A DNA stretch of 64,000 bases from the NCBI RefSeq assembly GCF_020184175.1, contig NC_065531.1:79268604-79332603 (forward strand). The letters are read 5' to 3'. The position numbers and the translations under genes are program-made. A model generated the notes under the pieces. It saw only the letters and a program-made list of their open reading frames with translations, did no database searches and was not told where the DNA came from. This document shows positions 11,523-22,691 of this stretch, piece after piece; the stretch's first letter is position 1, and each line of letters starts with the position of its first letter. This stretch comes from Aphis gossypii (lineage: Eukaryota; Arthropoda; Insecta; Hemiptera; Aphididae).

Positions 11523-14500
11523 TTAATCTTGTAACAGCAAAAATACAGCTGAATCTGAAGAAGTTGCCTGAACTATTGTTTTCTGATCTATTCTGTTGGC
11601 TGCATCAACATCGGTTGGTATATAATAAATAACATCATTGTCATCTTTTTCTTCAAAACCAATACCCCAAGCCATCAATTTATCTGAAAAATTTAATAAT
11701 GACACATGAGCTCTCAGAACAAAATGATTTGTTTGATTAAGTTTAATCGATTAATCTTACTATTTTCAGTAACAACAAAACTGTTATCCGAACCACAAGT
11801 TGCGAGTTTAATTTGTGGCAATGACGATAACACTTTGGGAACCTTTTGGTTTTCTGCTATATCCATTCCCAAACGGCCATCCTTATAATCGCCTAATACA
11901 TACACGGCACCTATATGATAATTAACAATAAAATATTTATAATAAAAGTGTACCACAATTATTAAAAAAATAATTCAAGGTAGATCACACACACATAGTA
12001 AAGTAGATATTTAAGTGATCCCTAAAAGTGTATACCTTAATAAGATATGTTAATTCATTATAAACCTAGTTAAGTGTTATATTTAATATAAATAATTTCT
12101 AGTTTTCAGAGGTTTGAGTATGTAAACTTCCATGGGCATCACATACCAGTGACGCTCAACCATTATCATTGTGTCTGTTTTCAATCAAAGATTAATCTTA
12201 CCTTTCAATTTTAACTAAAATAAATTAATATTTTATTATTTGTCAAGAATCTTGAATCTACATTCATAACTCACTTCAACGTATATAGTCAATTGTCGTT
12301 ATATCATATTATTAAGTAATATAATTTTATAATTTATTTTGCGGGCTAAGGCAGACACTATTTTTAAATGGTATATACAGTATCAAAATAATACATTTTA
12401 GAATAAAAAAATAACAAAATATGTAGGCACTATCAATTTTTATCCCTTAGAATAAACATATCTTTATAAAAATATATTTATATTTTTTAGCATAATGAAA
12501 ATGATAAAAACATTACTTTTCAATTATTAATAAATATTTTTAAAGAGACGGTATAACTACTTTTTAGGATTTATATTTTACCAAACACATACACAGTAAA
12601 CAAGTTAGCGGATACCTGAAATAAGCTTTAATAGAGATTAGAAATATAAACTATTTATGCAATAGACAAACCTTGTTCATCAAGTAAAGTAACATGCTGC
12701 GTTCCAGCTGATATTGACTTAATTTTGAGACGACTTAAAGATTCTGACATTTGTGGGAAGTACACACATTTATCATCATTTTCAACACCTAATTGGCCAT
12801 GAGCATTCAGACCAAAAGAGTAAATTGAAGAGTCTGATAAACGTAAAAATGTAGTATCATAATTAGCCCAGATATCATCAACTTTTTTGCGTAAATTTAA
12901 CAGTTGAGGATTTAAAAGTAGCTCTATATATATATAAAAAAAAATGCAAACATTAAATATATAGAATATAATGTAATTTAAAATGTTTTTTCTCTTTTCT
13001 TCTATTTAACTCACGTTTTCCAACACGTGAATCTCTATTGGAATGCCTTTGACATATTCTACCAAGCTGTCCTTCATCTCCGCATCCCATTGTGTAAACT
13101 TTGTTTTTAGACAACATGACTAGATGATTAATACCAGAAGCAATTTTTTTCACATTGCTCATGATTAACTTAGGCGTCAATTGTTTCTTTCCGTCTGGAT
13201 GAAATCCCATATCTCCATTTTTGTCCTACAATCCATTGTATAAAATTAATAAATATTTGATTATGAATTGTATTTAACTTACTCTAAATGTGCCCCAACT
13301 ATATACATTTCCATTGCTAAGAAGTATTGCAGAATGAGAACCACCAGCAGATATACTATATATTTCTGCACCTTCTTCTTCAGGAATTTGTACAACTCCA
13401 GGTCTAGTTTCACTGTCTTCAACTGAAGTATCTCGACCTAATGCACCTTCATCGTTACAACCCCACGACATGAGCTTTAATGAAGAATAACTCGATTAAT
13501 TAAATTACAAGACACTAAATAACAGTTAATTACTTTTCCATCTTCAGTGACACCTAAGACATGCATACTTCCAGCAGCAATAAGTTTAAATTTGTAATTC
13601 TTCAATTCAGTAAGATTGGTAAGTTGTTCACGATCAGGGCCTAAACCAAATAATCCAGCTATCACTATATCTCGCCCCTTGATCATCATAATACCAGGTG
13701 TTTCAATTCGGTTATCAATGGCTAGAAAAAAATACATAGTTAGGTCAAATAAAAGTCACCAAGTTTATAAATTAGTTTACCAATTTTATCTGATGTTTTT
13801 TCAGTCTTTTTTCTCTTAACTTCAATAGCTTGTTCTTCAAGCGATTTTCTTTTCGATCCTGTTTAATTAAATATATTTATAAAATTATAAATTACTTTTA
13901 ATATTAAAAACTTTTACTAACTTTTAGAACTTGTAGACTGTGGCAGGTTTTCAGGTTCTTGTTTACGTTTAGTTCGAGCAGTACCATTAGTTGAAATAGA
14001 TTTTTTAGGATTGCCTAACATAAAATATTATATTATAATACAATACATTATATATTATATAATACTATTCAGTATCAGTATCCATCAACATTCATTATTA
14101 TTCATTATTAATAAATTTACTTGTAGATTGTTTCTCATCTCCATTTGATTGATTATTTCGTTTTGATTTTACTGTAATCAGTTTATCATCAGAAACTTCA
14201 ACTTCAACATTATTTTTTTGACCTTTGCTTTTTTTTGTTTTAACTACTTGCTTACTATAAACAAAAGAATTAAGAAACATTAAAAAAAAAAAATAAATAA
14301 AACTTAAGTTAAATATTACCCACCCATTGGTTTTTGATATCACATCTGGTTCTGCAAGTTCTTCTACACCAGTTACACCGTTTACTTCTATTGGTTCTCT
14401 ACAAAAATAATTATAAATATTTTAAAACCACATTAGGACAAAACAATATTATTTACATTGTAGTTACAGTATAAATAATATATATTGTAATAATTATTAA

Positions 14501-14854
14501 AATCTAGGTAAAAATAAAATAAAACATTTTACTAAATATATAGTAAGAAGAATTAGTTATAACTTATAAGATTATTTCACATGGAGTGAAATACCTATAC
14601 TATATTCAAAATACATTAATGTCTATTAAATATATATTTATATATAAATAAGTAAGCACATAAACATTTTTAATTATACTTTTAAAAAACTATAAGACAT
14701 ATTTAAATAAATTACAGTAATCTGTACAAAATAATTATAACTATACATACCCATTTAATTCGGTTACATCACTTGGAACATCAGTCTGTTCAGCATTGGT
14801 TTTTGTTGTGTTTTTAGCTACTGCTTTAGTTGGTGCCTTCTTTTTACCAGCCAT
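11523..14854 (-). CDS. RCC1: Regulator of chromosome condensation, Ran guanine-nucleotide exchange factor
   Basis: Eleven coding exons on the minus strand: 14854-14751, 14398-14324, 14254-14121, 14014-13922, 13858-13781, 13721-13534, 13474-13283, 13225-13015, 12923-12672, 11910-11761, 11683-11523. All are GT-AG with matching phases, 545 codons plus stop. RCC1 is a chromatin-bound seven-bladed beta-propeller that loads GTP on Ran in the nucleus (family knowledge). Visible blade motifs are SWGCNDEGALGRDTSVE (almost the vertebrate sequence), SAGGSHSAIL, SWGTFRDKNGDMG, ASGINHLVML, GCGDEGQLGR, SFGLNAHGQLG, SAGTQHVTLLD and YVLGDYKDGRLG. The first 160 or so residues are a Lys-, Ser- and Thr-rich tail spread over five small exons. 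It has KRK-type basic clusters and is much longer than the usual RCC1 N-terminus, so the protein exceeds the typical 420-aa length. The ATG lies one base after an acceptor (TTCTGTTAG), so a separate 5'UTR exon is expected. Confidence 0.93.
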
Positions 14855-14856
14855 TC

Positions 14857-16888
14857 TAACAGAAAATATATCTAAAAACCAAAATTATGCAACAATAAGT
14901 TTCTACAAACATTAATAACATATTAGGTAGGTGTACAATTTGTTTACTTTGAGTTACAGATAATTTCTTATGGTAAAATCTTTAATCTTAATTTATTAAT
15001 ACATTTTTTATAGGTATCCAACTATACAAGAAATATAGTAGGTATCCAGTACTCCACAGCCCATTTATAAAATTGGATGTGAAAGCTTTGTATGATATGT
15101 ACTTTTGACATAAGTTTCATGTGAAATCAATATTTTTCAACATTTCGTCCAAAATCAATTCATTTTTATATTAAATTCAAAATTATCTATGATAATTACT
15201 TCAGTTATAATTATAAATACCAACGATATGCCAATCAGTTTTTAAAAACAATGAAAAATATTTTTTAAATCACAAACTTAAGAATAATGAGCAAATCCAT
15301 CCATTCTTAAGGAAATAGATTTAATATTTTTCTTCACTAGGGAAACCTCGGTGGAGATAAACAAGTTTCAAATACCAAGAAGAACCTACTTATTAGATAT
15401 TTATAGTATCTTTAATTACAAATTACTTTTTAATGCTTAGTAATAAGGTAAGTATTAAAATTAGATAAAATATTCTTCAAGTTTTTAGTTTCAAAAAACT
15501 TTATGTATGACGAATATAAAGATAACCAAAATAATATTACAAATTATATTATTAAATGCAGAACAATAAATATTAGCAAATAACACATAATAATAAAAAC
15601 CAAAAGGTAAACTTTATTAAATATCAAATCTTAGTCAATTGACACATGTCAGCAGTTAGGAATTAACCCATCCACATAGTACAAGAAATCTTTTATTTAA
15701 TTTTGAAGTATGTATTTAGTATTCACATAGTATGTGACCAACCAACGAAAAACCAAGTTTAATGTGTAACCTGTATCACCGAGTTTAATATTATATAATC
15801 TATCAAAACATGATATTAAATGTAGTGTTAACGTTATAATATATCTATTAAGTACATGTGCTTGATTATCATTGTAATTTTATTATACATAAAACAAATG
15901 CTTTTTTTTCATAGGTATACTGATCTTAAGTAATTCAAAACTCAGTCTACTCAAATAATACTAAAAGTTATTTATTACTTGTCACAAGATTTATTCACTT
16001 AAACTAGGTACTTAAATCTAACAGGGCATTCAAATGTAATCATTCTTGTCTAATTTAATTTGTGTAGACATGTCTATTGATAAGATTTTTTTTTTTAATT
16101 TTAACTGCACTAGTAGTATTCAGTAATAAATTATACAAAAAAAAATGAGCAGCTAATAAACATAATAAAACATATTCCATATAGGCAGTACCCATTTAAA
16201 AAATAATAATAATAATAAATAAATGTTGGCACCTAATAGGTCACATACCAAACAAATACTAAATATTTTATGAATTTTTATATAAAAATGAATTTGAATA
16301 TTTCAATATACCTTTTTGGATCCTAATTAATTTCTGTTTATTTTTTGAAAAAGTATTATTGTTGAAAATTGGAAAATGTAACTAAAGTCTTTAAATTTTA
16401 ATAAGTGAGTCTACAAATTTGTTTTTAGAATTTCTATCATATAATTAGATTAATTAAAATTCAGTACGTATGATAGAAAATAGGTCTTTTTAATATGAAA
16501 AATAATCTGTTTTTAATTCTTAATAAGTTAGATTTTTAGTATATAATTTTTTATATTAAGTTATTCAATATTTTAAAATACCCTATTCTTTAGGCGCAAC
16601 TGCCAGAAAACTGGATGTGTTTTAATAATGGTGCTCCTGTTTAAGCAAATTTACTCAAAAAATATTATGTAATATGAAAACAATCGAGATCACGTATCAT
16701 ACAACAGCAAGTTCCCATTTAACAGACACTGTTAATTGATTAGTCACGGCAAGAAATAACAACAGAAATAGTGGATTTTGTTTTAAGAAACTAGTGCATA
16801 TTATGGCAAACGTCTGCTATTGACTAATGAGTATGCTACCGCTTTCAAGTTTTACCGCCAAAACGTAACGGAACAATATTTAATACTC
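14857..16888 (-). other. RCC1 5'UTR intron (inferred)
   Basis: AT-rich, no recognisable element or coding exon. It is bounded by a GTGAGT donor (16890) and a TGTTAG acceptor just before the RCC1 ATG, on the minus strand. Confidence 0.4.
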
Positions 16889-16890
16889 AC

Positions 16891-17050
16891 TTATGGATGG
16901 ACGGTGTGTTCTGTCGATCGTCGACGAGGTTAAAAAGCGCGATTGATTTACGCGGATTACGTGGAAATTAAAATGCGGTTTCGGAAACCGTAGGACGGGC
17001 AGCAAAGAAGAGGACCGTAGCTAGGCGAGATTAAAATTTTTATACGAACC
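16891..17050 (-). other. Probable RCC1 5'UTR exon (5' limit uncertain)
   Basis: On the minus strand the sequence CATCCATAA|GTGAGTATT gives a consensus donor with GT at 16890-16889, at the edge of a GC-rich stretch. The RCC1 ATG exon begins right after an acceptor at about 14856, so this exon would join it across a 2-kb intron. The 5' edge given is arbitrary. Confidence 0.45.
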
Positions 17051-17600
17051 TTGCGAGTCGTTAAAAAACGGTGCACACGACGTCAAAATTATCAGCGCCC
17101 AGTACCGGGAAAAAATATTTGACTTATCACGGGTATCGCCGTCCCGGGGAAACGAAAAACGAAATAATAACAAAAAAAAAAATAATAATAACAGTAATAG
17201 CAATAATAACAGTTAATAACTGATTAATAAAAAAACGAGGAATCGCGGTGTAAACGTGTGGACCGTTGTCCGTTCGAGCGATTTCGGTCGGTCGACGGTA
17301 AAAGTGTCAAGTGAGGTACGATGATTCGGATTTCGGTGATTTTCTTTTTTCGTGCGCAATCTCGGCGGCCGTGCGTAGACGATGCGCGAACACCCGTTGC
17401 ACCTCCTCTCCACAAATGACGCCGGTATTTTTCAGGTGGGGATTCCGTAACGGAAAATCGTCCATGTAGCAGCTGTTCCCGCGGGAGTCTTATCATTTTT
17501 ATCTGTGGTCTTATCAACGTCGTTGCCAGAGATTTCTCTGGGAAACTCGTCGTTATAATCAGTGACGCCACAACGACGTACCGGCTGACTGCAGATAATG
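17050..17600 (-). promoter_or_regulatory. CpG-rich region, likely RCC1 promoter
   Basis: G+C and CpG rise sharply relative to both flanks. The many overlapping minus-strand frames here (60-115 codons) come from that composition. No TATA box stands out. Confidence 0.4.
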
Positions 17601-18208
17601 CCGCCTTTCGGAAAGAGTTGAATATCGTGTATAATGTGTGTACTTACGTTTGACGCTTTCGTTTTAAGTTTTGTAATTATTTATTCAAATTTTACACTTG
17701 GTATTTTTACCTTTAAAAATAACTTAAATATTTATATTTTGGTTTAAGTTTACTTAGAATTTTTATTTGATTAAATGTGAAGGCATTAAAGAAGATAGGT
17801 AATAATAATAATACAAGAAAAAAAATAACAAATTTTATAGAAGGAAATGGGCTATGTCGGCTATGACATGAGCAAAATGGGTAGAATAGTATATATTGTA
17901 TATCTACGCATTGGACATTTACCTACGACAGAGAGGAGAAGCTAAATTTTAAAATTTACTTTTTTTAAATCGTTATATCTGGTCGTTATAATTATCAATC
18001 ACGATTGATACTTATAATTTATAATAAGACTAGGTATTATAGAACTCTACCTGATTTTGTACTCTCCACCGCATCATATAGCAATATCGTACAGCGATAT
18101 TTTATAGAATCCGACGTGTTAATTATTGTGTGCGTTATGTAAGTTAGCAATTGCATACGTACAATAGTAATAATATGTATATTTTGTTACTTAAAATGAT
18201 CGTAGACC

Positions 18209-18389
18209 CAGAGCCGGACTTAGAGGAGGGCTGAGTGGACTGCAGCCCAGGGGCCCCATGAAATCGGGGACCCCCCCAATTTTATGATATTGTAATAAGT
18301 AAACATATCATTTTTCTTGTTTATGTATATAAGGAGCTGCCACAATGCATTCCAATTCTCGGGCCACCACATATCTAAATCCGCCTTTG
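18209..18389. mobile_element. hAT-type MITE, 181 bp, with perfect 8-bp TSD
   Basis: The ends are CAGAGCCGGACTTAG and, inverted, CAAAGGCGGATTTAG (12 of 15 identical). The element is flanked by identical 8-bp copies CGTAGACC at 18201-18208 and 18390-18397. Terminal CA..G and an 8-bp duplication are the hallmark of hAT insertion. The interior (GGGGCCCC and C-run near the left end) has no transposase. Confidence 0.85.
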
Positions 18390-18568
18390 CGTAGACCGTC
18401 GCGGTCACTCGATGACGTGTATATGCGTGATTGCTGATTAGTTTGCATACACAATTAATTCGCACGTTATCCCATTATTAGAATTCTATTTTTATTAAAA
18501 TAAAAAAAAATGATAATTCCTTATTATATAATATATTATATATTACATATAAATCTAACAAAAACGAT

Positions 18569-19233
18569 ATGGAACAGAATAACTGCAGTAATCAAAAATC
18601 CAACGAAAGTGTATTGACGCTAAGTTTCATTCTACCACACAAATCCAAATTAAATCCTCTTGCAAAGAAATTCATTCTTTCAAAAAAAAAAAAGAACAAT
18701 AAAATTGAAAATTCCATTAAGAAGATAAACACAACACCTGAAAATGCTAAAATATCTTTTTATTATTAGATATCAGAATAAATTTTATTTTTTTTCGATT
18801 AATCCCTCTTACTTATAAAATTGTAAAATTCAAAGTCTTAAAACAATTGATGGCGAATTATATTGGTCTAAACGCCTGGAAACACAAAATTGTTAAAAGC
18901 TTATTGCCCCTAAATATCATACCACCACACCGTTGTAAAATAAATCCTTTAGCCAAGACTCAAGAGGTGAACGCCATCAATAAAGAAGAGCGATGAAATT
19001 AAAAATCATGACGTAGTAGACGTCAATTCCAGTCCTGAAAACGGTAAAAATATTAAATTAAAATTTTTTTTTTTTGATTAATCCCTCTAACTTAGAAAAT
19101 TGTTAACTTTATAGAGTCAAAAGAATTAAACGAGAGTGATATGGAACAAAAATTGATTATTAACTGTGCATTTAGCTTTTCCAAATTTCAATTACGCGTT
19201 ATAATTTATAATATACGCTCAACTGCGCTTTAG
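18569..19233 (+). pseudogene. Decayed three-exon copy of the mini-exon gene
   Basis: Three segments match the intact array downstream. Segment a (18569-18746) starts MEQNNCSNQKSNES and ends in the TTPEN motif, but the donor GT of its relatives is CT at 18747-18748. Segment b (18836-19043) is preceded by AG, carries IPPHRCKINPLAK and ends SSPENG|GT. Its length of 208, against 201 in the intact copies, indicates a net frameshift between NAINKEE and KKSDEIKNH. Segment c (19115-19233) starts after CTTTATAG, reads SKELNESDMEQ like the last exon of the downstream copy, then diverges and stops. Most likely this is a diverged tandem duplicate of the 20.3-22.6 kb gene. Function is unknown. Confidence 0.5.
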
Positions 19234-20286
19234 AATAAGCCCTGCGTGTTAGTATTTATAATATTACCTAAAGTTAACTAACTTTTTACGGAAATAATCA
19301 GACGAGTACAATACTATACCTATAAATTATAATGACTAGGTATTACTTAAAATAATAATTGCGTAGGTATTACTAAATTGTCTAAATTCTTATACTTACC
19401 TTTATGTTGATGGAATTGGATCAGTCGAATACATCGGCGTAGGTAAGAAGTATTTCGGAGGAAGTTTTGGTTTAAATATACATTAAATTTAATTCACAAT
19501 ATTTATTACCGATGCTTCTTCAATGAAGAAACAAAATTAAATGAATAAATAAAACAATTATTTTAGTCATTCTCTTTCGCAACGTTATCTGTACACAACT
19601 ATACCGTGCTAATATAGTATATCCATAAATTTATTCAATACTAATAAACAACGTTTCCTGTTTTGATGAAAAATATAATTAATATTTTAATATTTTAATA
19701 ACCGATAATACGCACGACGAGTGAATAAGATTATTACATAGATGTATAATATATATATCTGTGAATTATTATAAGAAATACGAATACATAGATATTATAT
19801 TATTTATAAATAACTGCAGACACCATGGTACCTATCTATGTGCACTTCATTGTCCTAAAAAGGAATGCATCCGTATAAAATTTGATTGCTAACAAAAATA
19901 AATCTTACTATATTATAGTAAATGTAGATCAAAATAAGTTAACTAATTATCAACATTATTAATTATAACAACATAATCTTAGGCTGACAATATTAAATAT
20001 AGGTATAGTTATATAGATTTTAGAAAATCTAGCGTATTAACAATAGCTTCCAAAATGTTTCTCCTGAAACATTACTAATATTATCCACAGAAAGTTCAGA
20101 ACATAGTAAATTGACTGAGTCTAGGTTTATTTAAAGTATTTTAACATATTATTTAATAGTATAATACTATAATAAATCAGTAATATATTATATTATACGT
20201 ACTTTTCTAGAATGAAAATAAAAATTAATTTTAACTTTATGTTTAGGATGAAATATGTTTTTTTTTATAAACGTTCCCTACATTAT
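19234..20286. other. Spacer between the two mini-exon blocks, no gene seen
   Basis: AT-rich, stop-dense sequence. No repeat of the neighbouring exon unit was recognised here. Confidence 0.4.
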
Positions 20287-22647
20287 ATGGCTAAAATGAA
20301 ACTGTTACTGACCGTTGCTATTAATAGTAAATAATTGACTATTTTGATCATAAACAATAATTGATAATTATTATTTGTCTATTGTCATTTGTTTTAAAGT
20401 TTGCGTTCATGAAATATTGAAAAATATATGAAAACGAATATTTAATAAAAAAGTTAATACGTTAATAAGTTAATAAAGTTCTAACTAGAAAGGAACAAAA
20501 AAATATTTATGGACACTAATAATATTTTACACAAAAGCAGTTTGAATCATTTAGCTCAGGAATTTATCCCTTCAGAAAAAAAGAACAACGAAGTGGAAAA
20601 CTCCATTGAAATGATGAACACAACACCAGAAAACGGTAAATATATTTTTCGCCTATCAAGTATAAGAAATTATTTAACATTTTTTGTCGAATTGTTGCTC
20701 CTAATATGTAAAATTATATATATATACACATAGCAAAAGAATTTACACTTTCAATACCGATAAAACATAAAACTGAAAATCACGTAATAGATGTCAACAT
20801 CAACCTTGAAAATACCAAGTTAGAAAGGAATAAGAAAATATTTATGGACACTAATAATATTTTACACAAAAGCAGTTTGAATCATCTAGCTCAGGAATTT
20901 ATCCCTTCAGAAAAAAAGAACAACGAAGTGGAAAACTCCATTGAGATAATGAACACAACACCAGAAAACGGTAAATATATTTTTCGCCTATCAAGTATAA
21001 GAAATTATTTAGCATTTTTTGTCGAATTGTTGCTCCTAATATGTAAAATTATATATATATACACATAGCAAAAGAATTTACACTTTCAATACCGATAAAA
21101 CATAAAACTGAAAATCACGTAATGGATGTCAACATCAACCTTGAAAACGCAGAGTTAGAAAGGAACAAGAAAATATTTATGGACACTAATAATATTTTAC
21201 ACAAAAGCAGTTTGAATCATTTAGCTCAGGAATTTATCCCTTCAGAAAAAAAGAACAACGAAGTGGAAAACTCCATTGAAATGATGAACACAACACCAGA
21301 AAACGGTAAATATATTTTTCGCCTATCAAGTATAAAAAATTATTTAACATTTTTTGTCGAATTGTTGCTCCTAATATGTAAAATTATATATATACACATA
21401 GCAAAGGAATTTACACTTTCAATACCGATAAAACATAAAACTGAAAATCACGTAATGGATGTCAACATCAACCTTGAAAACGCAGAGTTAGAAAGGAACA
21501 AGAAAATATTTATGGACACTAATAATATTTTACACAAAAGCAGTTTGAATCATTTAGCTCAGGAATTTATCCCTTCAGAAAAAAAGAACAACGAAGTGGA
21601 AAACTCCATTGAAATGATGAACACAACACCAGAAAACGGTAAATATATTTTTCGCCTATCAAGTATAAGAAATTATTTAACATTTTTTGTCGAATTGTTG
21701 CTCCTAATATGTAAAATTATATATATACACATAGCAAAGGAATTTACACTTCCAATACCGATAAAACATAAAACTGAAAATCACGTAATGGATGTCAACA
21801 TCAACCTTGAAAATGGTAAAAATATTTCTCGCCTATTAAATATAAGAAATTACTTAACATTCTTTTGTCGAATAGCCGCTTCTACTATATAAAATTGTAA
21901 ACTTTATAGTCTCAAAACAATTTTTGGAAAATTATATGGAACAAATGGCGGCCTGGCATCACAAAACTTATAAAAGCCGATTCCCCATTGATATAATTGC
22001 ACCACAAAATTATAAAATAAAACCTCTCGAAAAAAAATTCACGCTTTTAATACAGATAAAACTGAAAACTGAAAATCACATAATGGATATCAACATCAAT
22101 TTTAAAAACGGTAAAAATATTTCTCGCCTCTTAAATACAAGAAATTATTTAACATTTTTTGTCCAATAGTCGCTCCTATTATATAAAATTGTAAACTTTA
22201 TAGTATCAAAACAAGTTTTGGAAAATTATATGAGACAACAAATGGTCTATAATCAAAACACTGTTAAAAACCGATTACCACAAAATATTACACCACCATA
22301 CAAAGTTATACTAAAACCTTTAACTGACAAAATAACACCATCACTACAAATAAGCGATGGAAATAAGAATCATGTAGAAGACATAAATTGCAGTCCTGAG
22401 AACGGTAAAAATATTAAATTTTAATATTTTTTTTTGATTAATACCTCTTACTAAGAAAATTTTCAACTTTATAGAATCAAAAGAATTAAATGAGATGGAA
22501 CAAAATCCTTCTAATCACAATATCGAAGAAAATCCATCTGAGAAATATTTTGCTCCACGACATAAAGCCAATTTTATAATTCACCTTAGTAGGTACTGCT
22601 TCAAAAAGATGCGAAAGCTGTTTCACAACATTACTCGGCTATTTTGA
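20287..22647 (+). CDS. Unrecognised gene of tandem phase 1-1 mini-exons
   Basis: I do not recognise the family. Exons by splice sites: 20489-20635, 20734-20970, 21069-21305, 21402-21638, 21735-21815, 21910-22110, 22204-22404, 22475-22647 (TGA 22645-22647). Every internal exon is a multiple of three (237, 237, 237, 81, 201, 201) and every junction is phase 1, split after the G of ENG. Introns are 70-98 bp with GTAAAT or GTAAAA donors. The repeat protein has TENHVMDVNINLENAELERN, HKSSLNHLAQEFIPSEKK and MMNTTPENG. It is Asn-, Lys- and Glu-rich with no Cys in the repeat. A possible start exon is 20287-20326 (MAKMKLLLTVAIN, phase-1 donor GTAAAT). That is weak and only mildly hydrophobic. The last exon ends in a basic tail, KKMRKLFHNITRLF. 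The upstream block at 18.57 kb is a decayed relative. Expression is not shown. Lineage-specific secreted effector families in aphids have similar many-small-exon structure, but nothing here proves that role. Confidence 0.5.
20489..21815 (+). repeat. Tandem repeat, 333-335 bp unit, four copies plus a partial
   Basis: The ATGGACACTAATAATATT landmark recurs at 20509, 20844, 21179 and 21512 (spacing 335, 335, 333). Copies are nearly identical, so the expansion is recent. Each unit equals one 237-bp exon plus one 96-98-bp intron. The 2-bp difference is in the AT microsatellite next to the acceptor. Confidence 0.9.
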
Positions 22648-22691
22648 GGCTGGATTTTTTATTACATAATTTTTAGATAATAGTTGCTGTT

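Noticed and set aside
17021..17571. Minus-strand frames of 60-115 codons
   Set aside because: CpG-rich RCC1 promoter region. The peptides look compositional and lack motifs.
20509..21068. Stand-alone 74-codon genes (MDTNN...), each with a C-terminal hydrophobic segment
   Set aside because: The hydrophobic part lies in the intron between GTAAAT and ACACATAG. Splicing keeps the frame into the next unit, so separate small genes are less likely.
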